DNA from: Tahibacter harae
GTDB taxonomy: Bacteria > Pseudomonadota > Gammaproteobacteria > Xanthomonadales > Rhodanobacteraceae
Length of the DNA stretch: 64,000 nucleotides
Direction of reading: 5' to 3'
NCBI RefSeq assembly: GCF_024437735.1
Contig: NZ_JANFQO010000003.1
Coordinates: forward strand, 248,001 to 312,000
Of this stretch, positions 42,970 through 51,264 are shown one piece after another (within the stretch, counting starts at the first letter, position 1; every line of letters starts with the position of its first letter). The notes beneath the pieces were generated by a model. The model was not told the origin of the DNA. It saw only the letters and a list, made by a program, of their open reading frames with translations, and searched no databases. Position numbers and translations under genes: made by a program.

Positions 42970-44754
42970 TCACTTCTGTATCGCATATTCGGGCGAGTTC
43001 AGCACCAGGTACAGCGCATGCTGCACCCGGTCGCGGCCGCCGTTGTCGTTGGGCAGGGCGTTGAGCCGGGTCAGCAGGACGTCGCGCATGAACGGCGACA
43101 TCTGGCCGGACATCAGCAGCAGGTTGAGCCGGTCGATCAGCTGGCCGGGCTGGGCGGCGAGCGGATTCAAGGTCGCGCCGTAGTCCATCAGCAGCTGGTC
43201 CGGATCCTGCGCATAGCTGTAACTGCTGCCGACGTAAAAGTAGAAAATGCGCCAGTCCAGATCATTGGGCGTTGCCACCAGCATGGTATCGGTGGCGATC
43301 TGGAATTCCGGCGCGACCAGGCCCAGGTCGCGGACCTCGCCCGGCGGCTGGTAGCTGGGGCGGAAGAAATTGAACACGCTGGGCGAGCGCAGCGGCGCCT
43401 GGCCGTACCATTCCGACGGATCGATCAGCAGGTTGATGCGGCCGTTGGCCGAGCGCGGCGCGGTGATGCGCCACAGCTGTACCAGCTTGAGCAGCGGCTC
43501 GCGCAGCTTGCCGTAGCGGTCTGCGTTGGCGCCCCAGTGGCCGTTGCGCGCCTCGGTATCCAGCAGTATCGCCTTCACCACCGCGCCCAGGTCGCCGCGC
43601 ACGCCGGTGCCGTTGTCGACGAACTTCGCCGCGACGCGGGCCACGTAGGCCGGGCTGGGATTGCTGGTGACCAGGCGCTGGATCAGCTGGCGCGCGATGA
43701 ACGGCGCGACGTTGGGATGGCCGGCGATATTGTCCAGCGCCGCGGCCAGCTCGGCCTGGGCCGTGCCCGGAGCGAGCAGCCCCCCGGGCAGCTGGACCTG
43801 ATCGTAGACCAGCAGTTGCTTGGTGCTGCTGTTGTCGTGGTAGGCCTCGAACGGCAGCATGGCCTCGCGCACCGAGGCCGAGGCCGGATCGTGGTATTCG
43901 CCCACGCAGTCCGGATATTCGGCGCTGGAGCAGTTGTTGTAGTTCCAGCCGGTGAACACATGGGCGAAGCCGCGCACGGTGTTCTGGTTGTAGGTCGGCA
44001 CCGGCTGGCCGTTGACCAGTATCGGCACGCCGCCGGGGTCGAGCTGCTTCAGGCCGATTGAAAACAGCTGCAGGATTTCACGCGCGAAATTCTCGTCGGG
44101 ACGTATGTTCAGCGCCGCGTCCGGCTTGCGGTTGCCGATCATGGACAGGTACACGCCCATGGCCGGATGCAGGGTCACGTCCTGCAGCAGCTGGCGGTAA
44201 TTGCCGAAAGCGTTGCGCGCGAGCATGTCGTGCCAGCTGGCCAGCGACCACGCTTGCAGCTGCAGGCCGGCGTTCTGGTCGGAGACGACGAAGATCTCCG
44301 ACAGGGCGAAGGCCACGCGCTGGCGCAGCTGGTCGCGATGCACCAGCGGCGGATTGCTGGGGTCGTACAGGCCGACCGCATTGATAAGCCAGGCTTCCAG
44401 CCGCTGCGGCTGGTAGACGCCGTTCTGGCCCGGGGGCCGCGTCGAAACCCAGTCCAGATACGGTGCCTGGTAGGACGGCGCCGCGGCGAACTGTTCGGCG
44501 AACCAGGCGTCGTAGCCGATCTGGCGCAGGTGCTGAATGTCGTCCAGGGTCGCGCCGAACGTGGCCTGGTTGAGGAAGCGCGCGGCTTCCTGGTCCGTAT
44601 GCGGGCCGCTGGCGGCGGATTCAAAGCCGCTGCGCAGCATGGCGTCGGGCCGATGGCTGAGCTGCGCACCGGCCGTCGTCGCCGCCAGCAGCAGCAGGCC
44701 GGCGGCAGCGGTGCGCCAGCGCGCGCGGCCGCGGCTTGCCTTCCCTGTATTCAT
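42970..44754 (-). CDS. DUF1800 protein, exported
   Basis: 594 residues from the ATG at 44754 (GGGAGAA about 6 bases upstream), with a signal peptide ending TTAGAQ. The DUF1800 landmarks are AARFLNQATFGATLDDIQHL, the RPDENFAREILQLFSIGL helix and FSPAYVARVAAKF-like repeats; the C terminus includes SPSVFNFFRPSYQPPG. It is the obligate-looking partner of the DUF1501 gene that follows. Substrate and reaction are unknown. Confidence 0.9.
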   Translation of the reverse strand: MNTGKASRGRARWRTAAAGLLLLAATTAGAQLSHRPDAMLRSGFESAASGPHTDQEAARFLNQATFGATLDDIQHLRQIGYDAWFAEQFAAAPSYQAPYLDWVSTRPPGQNGVYQPQRLEAWLINAVGLYDPSNPPLVHRDQLRQRVAFALSEIFVVSDQNAGLQLQAWSLASWHDMLARNAFGNYRQLLQDVTLHPAMGVYLSMIGNRKPDAALNIRPDENFAREILQLFSIGLKQLDPGGVPILVNGQPVPTYNQNTVRGFAHVFTGWNYNNCSSAEYPDCVGEYHDPASASVREAMLPFEAYHDNSSTKQLLVYDQVQLPGGLLAPGTAQAELAAALDNIAGHPNVAPFIARQLIQRLVTSNPSPAYVARVAAKFVDNGTGVRGDLGAVVKAILLDTEARNGHWGANADRYGKLREPLLKLVQLWRITAPRSANGRINLLIDPSEWYGQAPLRSPSVFNFFRPSYQPPGEVRDLGLVAPEFQIATDTMLVATPNDLDWRIFYFYVGSSYSYAQDPDQLLMDYGATLNPLAAQPGQLIDRLNLLLMSGQMSPFMRDVLLTRLNALPNDNGGRDRVQHALYLVLNSPEYAIQK

Positions 44755-45206
44755 ATCCGTTCTCCCGTTGTGTTGCGCACCAGGCTGCAACGCCGCGCGC
44801 CGGGGCAACCGAACGCGGCAAAACGCGGCGCCGTTCACAGATCCGCCAACGGGCGCGGCAAACCGCGAAATGCGTCACCCGGGCAGCGTGGGCGCAAGGC
44901 TCGGACTGGTGCGGAAGCGGCGTCGTGACGGCGGGCGCGTTATGCGCGGCGCGGCGGACGGACGGCGCGGCCGGATGCCTCAGCGGCGGCGCGGTCCAGT
45001 GCAGGAGCGCGGCGCAGGCCGGTAGCCGGACGACGGCGCGGCGTACTGGCGCACACGGGTACGCCGGACGGATAGCGCAACGACGGCGTGCGGTTCGGCA
45101 ACCGGCGGTCGCCGGACCGATGCGGCCGGCGACCGCGATGCAACGATGCCGGTCTGCGCCCGCCCGGCGCCGGCGACCGCCGGCGCGCGGGAAAACGTCT
45201 GAGGGC
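44755..45206. other. GC-rich intergenic stretch without a recognised gene
   Basis: About 450 bases between the DUF1800 start and the alkyltransferase-like gene. It is very rich in GCGGC/CCGCC words. Open frames across it have only Arg/Ala-rich compositional bias and no ribosome binding site. The DUF1800 promoter should be here. No RNA gene was recognised. Confidence 0.5.
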
Positions 45207-45905
45207 TCAGGATTTGCGCCGCGTCGCGGCTCGTCTGTCCGGCGCCGGTTTTCGCGCAGCGGGCTTGCCTGCCGCCGGCTTTCGCGCCGCGGGCTTGCCA
45301 TTCGCAGACTTCTGCAGCGGAAGCTTGCCTGCCTTCGGCTTGCGCGTCTGGTCTGCCTCCCGCTTGCGCGGCGCCACCGCGGCGTCCGCAGCAACCGGCC
45401 TGGTCCGCGCCGTTGCACCGGCTGCGGCCGCCGGCCGCGCCGCCGTCTTCGTCCGCTTCGCCGGCGCAGTTCCGGCGCCTGCGCCAGCTTTGCCTCGTCG
45501 CGCCGCGCGCGGTGCCGGCGGCGGCGCCCACAGCTCGCGGTCCAGATTGCGGCCCCAGCCGAAATCGTCCAGCCGCACCCGGCCGCCTTCCACGCGCACG
45601 CCTTCGCCGATCAGGCGCGCGCGCTGCTCGCGGTAGGACGCGGACTGCGGCGGAAATGCAATACGACCATCGGAGCGCAGCACGCGGAACCAGGGCACTT
45701 CCAGGCCTTCGGGCACCTGGCCCAGCACCTTGCCGACCAGGCGCGCCCGGCCCGGCAGCCCGGCGCGGCCGGCGATTTCGCCATAACTGCTGACCTGGCC
45801 TGGCGGAATGCGCCGTATCGTGTCCCAGATGCGTTGCGCCGCTTCCTCGCCCGCAGGCGGTGCGGCCTCTTCCGCATCCTCGTTTGTCAAGCCTTGTTTC
45901 GCCAT
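45207..45905 (-). CDS. Alkyltransferase-like (ATL/MGMT) protein with basic histone-like tail
   Basis: 232 residues from the ATG at 45905. Residues about 20-127 are an MGMT DNA-binding domain (RRIPPGQVSSYGEIAGRAGL, ARLVGKVLGQ). At the active-site position the acceptor Cys of PCHR is replaced: PWFRV at 71-75, the hallmark of ATL proteins that mark O6-alkylguanine for nucleotide excision repair without repairing it. Residues 130-232 form a Lys/Arg/Ala/Pro-rich tail with KPAARKPAAGKPAARK repeats, like histone H1 or AlgP-type tails. The tail is unusual for ATL proteins, which are normally about 100-130 residues. Confidence 0.85.
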   Translation of the reverse strand: MAKQGLTNEDAEEAAPPAGEEAAQRIWDTIRRIPPGQVSSYGEIAGRAGLPGRARLVGKVLGQVPEGLEVPWFRVLRSDGRIAFPPQSASYREQRARLIGEGVRVEGGRVRLDDFGWGRNLDRELWAPPPAPRAARRGKAGAGAGTAPAKRTKTAARPAAAAGATARTRPVAADAAVAPRKREADQTRKPKAGKLPLQKSANGKPAARKPAAGKPAARKPAPDRRAATRRKS

Positions 45906-45985
45906 CCGTCCAACCCCACTGCCCCGCCTCAGCCCGGCGCCGGCACGGTAGCATACGGGCCATTCCCTACCTGGAGAGTTCATTC

Positions 45986-46393
45986 ATGCACAGCTTCGAG
46001 CAAATCCGCTCGCATATCAGCGCCAAGCACCAGCTGCGCATCAACGACCCGTATCTGATCAGCTTCGACATGCTGCTGTCCGGCGGCAGCCGCCACCAGG
46101 GCATCTATCTGTCCGAGCTGGATCACGAGGACGGCCGCAAATTCCTGCGCATCTCCACGCCGATAGGCCCGCTCACCGGCATGGATGCCAAGCGCTGCCT
46201 GCGCTTCAACTGGGAACAGCGCGTGGGTTATCTCGCCGTCAGCGATCTGGACGGCTCGCCGTATCTGCAGCTGTGCGAGAACCGCCCGTACGAGAACCTG
46301 GTGGTCGAGGAAATCGATCTGCTGATCGCCGAGATGGGCCCGCTGGGCGACCGCATGGAACAGGCGATTTCGGCGGGCGGCGACGCATTCTGA
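45986..46393 (+). CDS. Small soluble protein of unknown function
   Basis: 135 residues from the ATG at 45986, with CTGGAG about 10 bases upstream. The alpha/beta composition, with GIYLSELDHEDGRKFLRIST and VEEIDLLIAEMGPLGDRM, loosely resembles YbjN or chaperone-like folds, but no family can be named. There is no signal peptide or membrane segment. It is followed by a clear terminator, and divergent from the ATL gene across an 80-base gap that must hold both promoters. Confidence 0.75.
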   Translation: MHSFEQIRSHISAKHQLRINDPYLISFDMLLSGGSRHQGIYLSELDHEDGRKFLRISTPIGPLTGMDAKRCLRFNWEQRVGYLAVSDLDGSPYLQLCENRPYENLVVEEIDLLIAEMGPLGDRMEQAISAGGDAF

Positions 46394-46430
46394 GATCCGC
46401 GCGCAACGGCGCCCGGCTTGCAGCACTGCA

Positions 46431-46474
46431 CGCCACCCGCGGCGACGGCGCGGCGGGTGGCGTCGATCTTTTTT
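46431..46474 (+). terminator. Rho-independent terminator after the 135-residue gene
   Basis: A perfect 10-bp stem CGCCACCCGC/GCGGGTGGCG has a 12-base GC-rich loop and is followed by TCGATC and six T. It lies 37 bases past the stop at 46393. Confidence 0.8.
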
Positions 46475-46479
46475 GCCGC

Positions 46480-46872
46480 GATGCGCGCAAAGCGTATACG
46501 CGCCAACGCCGCAGAGCCTCTGGACGCCGTCCCTGGGTGCACGCGACCGGTGTTTCGCACACCGGGCATGGCGGCAGCTTTACCTCGCTGCACACCAGGC
46601 TGCGGCAACGCGGACAGCGGCCCTGCTCGTAGAAGCCAATGCGCCGCTGCCGTTGCGCATTGAAGCCGGCCAGTTCGACGATGACGTCATCCGGCGCCGA
46701 ACAAGCCCACGTCGGCGACGATGTACTTGGTGAGGGATTGCACCGCGCCGCTGCTGTCGCGGAACAACTCGGCACGTTGCTCGAACACCTGGCTCACCGC
46801 AACGATGATGTCTTCGCTGCTCATGCCGGCGAGGAGTTCGACCAGTGCCCTGGTCTTGTCCTCGTCCGGCAT
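46480..46872 (-). pseudogene. Zinc-ribbon protein gene, apparently frameshifted
   Basis: From the ATG at 46872 one frame gives 61 residues (MPDEDKTRALVELLAGMSSE..., ending VADVGLFGAG) and stops at 46687. The frame one base further continues without a start of its own as DDVIVELAGFNAQRQRRIGF, then GRCPRCRSLVCSE and PPCPVCETPVAC, a well-formed zinc ribbon with two CxxC pairs. The two halves together look like one protein of about 110-130 residues split by a +1 frameshift near 46690. The second frame then runs through the opposite-strand terminator. It may be a real mutation or a sequence error; a short 61-residue gene is the alternative. Confidence 0.5.
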
Positions 46873-46883
46873 GCTCTTTCGTC

Positions 46884-48464
46884 CTAGCGCTTGACCACGC
46901 CGTTGACCAGGCGCGCGATGCCCAGCGGATTGTCCTGCTGCAGCGCCGGCGGCAGCAAGGCATCGGGCACGTTCTGGTAGCACACGCGGCGCGCGAAGCG
47001 TTCGATCGCCGCGGTGCCCACCGAGGTGCTGCGCGCATCCGAACTGGCCGGATACGGCCCGCCGTGCACCATGGCCGCGCAGACTTCCACGCCGGTAGGC
47101 ACGCCGTTCATCAGCACGCGGCCGGCCACATCGGCCAGCAGCTCCAGCAGCGGCGCGGCTGCGGCCTCATCAGCCGCATCGGCAAGCAGGGTCGCGGTGA
47201 GCTGGCCCTGCAGGCTGGCGGCGACAGCCAGGGTCTGCGCGGCGCTGTCGCTGCGCACGATCAGGCTGGTGGGACCGAACACTTCTTCCTGCAGCGCCGG
47301 TTCGGCCAGGAAGCGCGCGGCGGAAACCTCGAACAAGTTCGGTTGTGCACAACCGCGCACCTGCGCCGGCGCGACCAGCGCCGTGACGCCGTCGATATGA
47401 CCCAGCTCCTGCGCGCCCTGGGCATGCCGGCCGGCAATGCCGGCGGTCAGCATGGGCGCGGCGGAAGAAGCCGTGAAGCGCGTGCGCAGCGCGTCGCGCA
47501 GCGCATCGCCGTCGGCACCGGCGGGAACCACCAGCAGGCCCGGGCTGGTGCAGAACTGGCCCACGCCCTGCAGCACGGAGGCATGCAGCTGTTCGGCGAT
47601 GGCGGCGCCGCGCGCGGCCAGCGCCGCAGGCATCACGAAGACGGGATTGATGCTGCCCATCTCGGCGAATACCGGAATCGGCTGCGGCCGCGCCGCGGCC
47701 AGGTCCATCAGCGCGCGGCCGCCGGCGGTGGAGCCGGTAAATGCGACGGCGCGCACCGCCGGGTGCTGCACCAGCGCCTTGCCCACCTCCAGGCCCGCAT
47801 CGAACAGCAGCGAGAACGTGCCCGGCGGAAAGCCGCAGCGCGCGACCGCCGCGGCGATGGCCGCCGCGGCGCGCTCGCCGGTGGCCGGATGGGCCGGATG
47901 CGCCTTGACGATAACCGGGCAGCCGGCCGCCAGCGCACTGGCCGTGTCGCCGCCGGCGACCGAGAACGCGAGCGGAAAATTGCTCGCGCCGAATACCACC
48001 ACCGGCCCCAGGGCGCGGCGCAGCGAGCGGATATCCGGCCGCGGCAGCGGCTGGCGCTGCGGATCGGCGCTGTCGATGCGCGCATCGACCCAGCTGCCCT
48101 CTTCCACCAGGCCGGCGAACAGGCGCAGCTGGCCCACGGTGCGGCCCAGCTCGCCCGCGGCACGCGCGGCGGGCAATGCGGTTTCCAGCGGCACCAGCGC
48201 TTCCAGATCGCTGCGCGCGGCTTCCAGTTCTTCGGCGATGGCACGCAGCAGCGCGGCACGCTCAGTGCCGCTGCGGCGGGCCAAGTCCGGCGCTGCGGCC
48301 GCGGCCAGCTGCACGGCGCGCTCGACCTCCGCCGCGCTGGCGCTGTGGTAGGCCGGGGCCAGGGTCTCGCCGCTGGCGGGGTTCACGCCGTGGAAGCTGG
48401 CGCCGCCGGTTTCGCCGTAGGCGCCGCCGACCAGGGAAACGCCGCGCAGAAGGTAATTTGTCAT
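46884..48464 (-). CDS. 2,5-dioxovalerate (alpha-ketoglutarate semialdehyde) dehydrogenase
   Basis: 526 residues of the NADP-type aldehyde dehydrogenase branch used for alpha-ketoglutarate semialdehyde. The nucleotide-fold segment is VVVFGASNFPLAFSVAGGDT; VAFTGSTAGGRAL follows; the general base is in PVFAEMGSINPVF and the catalytic Cys in GVGQFCTSPGLL. It performs the last step of hydroxyproline degradation, giving 2-oxoglutarate. It is last in the operon, separated from the deaminase gene by 382 bases of hairpin-rich sequence. Function is assigned from family plus context. Confidence 0.88.
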   Translation of the reverse strand: MTNYLLRGVSLVGGAYGETGGASFHGVNPASGETLAPAYHSASAAEVERAVQLAAAAAPDLARRSGTERAALLRAIAEELEAARSDLEALVPLETALPAARAAGELGRTVGQLRLFAGLVEEGSWVDARIDSADPQRQPLPRPDIRSLRRALGPVVVFGASNFPLAFSVAGGDTASALAAGCPVIVKAHPAHPATGERAAAAIAAAVARCGFPPGTFSLLFDAGLEVGKALVQHPAVRAVAFTGSTAGGRALMDLAAARPQPIPVFAEMGSINPVFVMPAALAARGAAIAEQLHASVLQGVGQFCTSPGLLVVPAGADGDALRDALRTRFTASSAAPMLTAGIAGRHAQGAQELGHIDGVTALVAPAQVRGCAQPNLFEVSAARFLAEPALQEEVFGPTSLIVRSDSAAQTLAVAASLQGQLTATLLADAADEAAAAPLLELLADVAGRVLMNGVPTGVEVCAAMVHGGPYPASSDARSTSVGTAAIERFARRVCYQNVPDALLPPALQQDNPLGIARLVNGVVKR

Positions 48465-48846
48465 TTCTGTAATTCCGGATCAGGAGAAACAGCCGCGGTC
48501 CACGCGGGGACCGCGGCGGGCATGGCGCAGGAGCAGTAGTGTAGATCCGCCGCCGCGACACGGCCGCGGCACTGTGCCGCCGCGGCCGCAACAGGCAATC
48601 CCTGCCGCGCGCCGGCGGCATCGCTTTGCGCACCACGAATACAGCAACGGCGCCGCAGCTTCCGCCGCGGCGCCGTGCAATTTACGCAGGCCGCCGCAAT
48701 GGCGGCCGGGGCAGGCCGGCGCTTCATCCCAGCCAGCGTCCACGCCGCAGCCGCGCCCGCGGCGGCGGCAGAAACGCGGGCCGGTACAGCCCGGGCGGCA
48801 CGGCAATTCCTGCCGGCAGGCCGTACATGCCGCGCCGCCGGCCGGT
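48465..48846. other. Hairpin-rich intergenic region inside the hydroxyproline operon
   Basis: No gene was recognised. Perfect GC-rich inverted repeats include GCCGCGGTCC/GGACCGCGGC at 48492-48517 and ACGGCGCCGC/GCGGCGCCGT around 48646-48675, plus several CCGCGGC palindromes. No T-tract follows on the minus strand. Such structures may stabilise or attenuate the transcript ahead of the dehydrogenase gene. Confidence 0.55.
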
Positions 48847-49746
48847 TCAGAGCGCGGGACGCTCGGCCAGCGCCTTGCGGATGATCGCCAGCGCTTCCTC
48901 GCGCTCGGCGCCGACCACTTCCAGACGCGGCGGACGCACGCGCTCGTGGCCCCAGCCCGCTTCCTGCTGGATCAGCTTGATCAGCTGCACGAACTTGACC
49001 ACGGTATCCAGGCGCAGCAGCGGCAGGTGCCAGCGATACAGCGCGCGCGCCTCGTCCCAGCGGCCGGCCTTGGCCAGCTCGAACTGGGCGACGGATTCCT
49101 TGGGCAGCGCATTGACCGTGCCGGCCACCCAGAACTCCGCGCCGGCGGCCACGCCTTCGCAGACCATATCGTCGAGGCCCACGCCCACGCGCACGCGCTC
49201 GCCCAGCAGGGCGACCAGCGCGGTGACGCGGCGCGAATCGCCGCTGGATTCCTTCACCGCCTGCAGGTTGGGGAATTCCGCGGCCAGCTCGGCCACCTGG
49301 GCCGCGCTGAAATCGGTCTTGTAGGCCGGCGGGTTGTTGTACAGCATGCAGGGCAGATCGGTGGCGGCGATCACCGCCACGACATGCGCCTTCATCTCGC
49401 GCCAGTCGCTCGAATACACGTACGGCGGCAGCACCATCAGGCCGCCGCAGCCGGCTTCCTTGGACGCCTTGGCCAGGCGCACGGCCTCGTCGGTGGACAG
49501 CGCGGCGATGCCCGGGATCACCGGCACCTTGCCTTCGGTCGCGGCGACGCAGGTCTTGATAAGGGCCACCTTCTCGTCGAAGGTCAGGGTGGCGCCCTCG
49601 CCCAGCGAACCGCAGGGAATGATGCCGCGGCAGCCGTTGTCGATCAGCCAGCGCACGTGGCGGGCGACGAAGGCGTGGTCGATCTGCAGCGCGTCGTCGA
49701 ACGGAGTGGTGATGGCGGGCAGCACGCCTTGCCAGATGGTGCTCAT
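48847..49746 (-). CDS. 1-pyrroline-4-hydroxy-2-carboxylate deaminase (DapA family)
   Basis: 299 residues with the dihydrodipicolinate-synthase barrel. Substrate-loop motif CGSLGEGATLT, catalytic Tyr in MLYNNPPAY (about Y136) and Schiff-base Lys in VKESSGD (about K165). In hydroxyproline operons this family member converts pyrroline-4-hydroxy-2-carboxylate to 2,5-dioxovalerate plus ammonia. Its start overlaps the stop of the dehydrogenase alpha gene (ATGA). Family alone would also allow other aldolase or lyase activities; neighbours decide the call. Confidence 0.9.
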   Translation of the reverse strand: MSTIWQGVLPAITTPFDDALQIDHAFVARHVRWLIDNGCRGIIPCGSLGEGATLTFDEKVALIKTCVAATEGKVPVIPGIAALSTDEAVRLAKASKEAGCGGLMVLPPYVYSSDWREMKAHVVAVIAATDLPCMLYNNPPAYKTDFSAAQVAELAAEFPNLQAVKESSGDSRRVTALVALLGERVRVGVGLDDMVCEGVAAGAEFWVAGTVNALPKESVAQFELAKAGRWDEARALYRWHLPLLRLDTVVKFVQLIKLIQQEAGWGHERVRPPRLEVVGAEREEALAIIRKALAERPAL

Positions 49747-51026
49747 GTCGGATCCTGTGGTGGGTTTTCAGAACTGCTTGTTGCGGTGAAGCAGGCCAGG
49801 CTGGCCGGTGCCAGCGGCGGACGCGGGGTGGCCGCATTCCAGCCGAACAGGAACTCGGTGGCGGCGCCGCAGATGCGCCCCTGGCAATGGCCCATGCCCA
49901 GACGCAGCTGCAGCCGGGCCTCGCGCGTGCCGGTGCAGGTCGCAGCCGCGCCGTAACGCACGTTTTCGCAGCGGCAGAGCACGGTGTCGGGCTCGGCCAG
50001 GCGGCGCAATTCGTCGCGCAGCACGAAATGGCGGCGCAGGTTCGCGGCGAAGCGGTCGCTCTGGCGCCGCCGCGCCAGCGCCGCCCCCGCCAGCTCGGCC
50101 CGGCCGGCCGCGGCGCAGCCGGCGATCTCGCCCTGCGCCAGCGCCTGGTCCACGCCGCCTATGCCGGTGCCTTCGCCGGCGCAGTAGACGCCGGCGACCG
50201 AGGTGTGCTGGTGACCGTCGACCCAGACCGCGCCGTCGCGCAGCTCGCAGCCCAGCGCGCGCGCGATGTCGGTGTTGGGCAGCAGGCCGAAGCCGACGGC
50301 GAGCGCGTCGCAGTGGATCTGCTCGCGGTGCGAACCGCTGGCCAGGGTGACGCTGCGCACGCGGTCGTCGCCGTCGGCATGCGCCACCCAGGTATTGCCG
50401 CGGTAGCGCACGCCGGCCAGGCGGCGCGCCAGTCCAGCGGCCTGTGCCAGCTTGCGCGGATGGCGCAGCAGGCCGGCGCCGAAGCCGGCGAGATCGCGCC
50501 AGCCGGTCTGTTCGGCGATGCGCACGATTTTCGCGCCCAGGCCGCGCAGCGTGGCCGCGGCGGCCAGCAGCAGCGGGCCGCTGCCCGCGATGACGATGCG
50601 CTGGCCGGCCACCGGCCAGCCGTTCTTGGCCAGCACCTGCAGACCGCCGGCGCCGAACACGCCGGGCAAGGTCCAGCCGGGGAACGGCAGCAGGCGTTCG
50701 CGCGCGCCGCCGGCGATCACCAGGCGTTCGCAGCGCACGCGCAGCGGACCGCTGTCGCCGTCGAACACGGCCAGGCCGGGCGCCGGCAGATCGATCAGGC
50801 GCAGGCCGTAGCGCGTTTCCACCGGGCTGGCGCGCAGCGCACCCAACCACTGGCGCGCGGCAGGATCCGTCGCTTTGTTCCATTGTCCACGCCAGATCTG
50901 TCCGCCCGGCTCCGCCTGCATGTCCACCAGCAGGGCGCGCGCGCCGGCGCGCTCGGCGCTGACCGCCGCAGCGATGCCGGCGGGGCCGGCGCCGACGACC
51001 AGGATCTCGGTGCGCAGTTCACGCAT
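49743..51026 (-). CDS. D-hydroxyproline dehydrogenase, alpha (FAD/NAD-fold) subunit
   Basis: About 427 residues; ATG at 51026, with a GTG one codon earlier that is better spaced from GGAG. FAD motif [21 protein letters not shown], second Rossmann motif IVIAGSGPLLLAAAATLRGLG, and a C-terminal BFD-like Cys cluster (LCRCENVRYG, HCQGRICGA) that could hold a [2Fe-2S] centre. It is the HcnB-like partner in three-component dehydrogenases acting on cis-4-hydroxy-D-proline. Its start overlaps the small [2Fe-2S] subunit gene. Confidence 0.9.
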   Translation of the reverse strand: MRELRTEILVVGAGPAGIAAAVSAERAGARALLVDMQAEPGGQIWRGQWNKATDPAARQWLGALRASPVETRYGLRLIDLPAPGLAVFDGDSGPLRVRCERLVIAGGARERLLPFPGWTLPGVFGAGGLQVLAKNGWPVAGQRIVIAGSGPLLLAAAATLRGLGAKIVRIAEQTGWRDLAGFGAGLLRHPRKLAQAAGLARRLAGVRYRGNTWVAHADGDDRVRSVTLASGSHREQIHCDALAVGFGLLPNTDIARALGCELRDGAVWVDGHQHTSVAGVYCAGEGTGIGGVDQALAQGEIAGCAAAGRAELAGAALARRRQSDRFAANLRRHFVLRDELRRLAEPDTVLCRCENVRYGAAATCTGTREARLQLRLGMGHCQGRICGAATEFLFGWNAATPRPPLAPASLACFTATSSSENPPQDPT

Positions 51027-51264
51027 CACGGCTTATCTCCATGCCTTCGCGCACCCGTACCAGGCAGCCCAGGCGCTCCACGCCATCGATGCGCACGCGG
51101 CACTCAAAGCACACGCCCATGCCGCAGCAGGCCGCGCGCGGCGTGCCGTCCAGGCTGTGGCGGGTGCTGCTGAAGCCGGCGCTGCGCAGCGCCGCCGCGA
51201 CGGAACACTCCGCCGGCACCTGAATTTCCACTCCATCCACCCGCACACACAGTTCAGGCGGCAT
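51019..51264 (-). CDS. D-hydroxyproline dehydrogenase, small [2Fe-2S] gamma subunit
   Basis: 81 residues. Plant-type ferredoxin ligands are in CCGMGVCFECRV and the last in RLGCLVRV, as in HcnA-like subunits. It transfers electrons within the heterotrimer. It overlaps the beta subunit gene by 11 bases and the alpha gene by 8, which makes translational coupling of all three subunits likely. Confidence 0.9.
   Translation of the reverse strand: MPPELCVRVDGVEIQVPAECSVAAALRSAGFSSTRHSLDGTPRAACCGMGVCFECRVRIDGVERLGCLVRVREGMEISRDA

Noticed and set aside
44621-45418. Arg/Ala-rich frame spanning the gap before the alkyltransferase-like gene
   Set aside because: Composition reflects GC bias; no ribosome binding site or domain, and it overlaps two better genes.
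45986-46393. Type III secretion chaperone for the 135-residue protein
   Set aside because: Only a vague similarity in composition; no secretion genes are present in the window.
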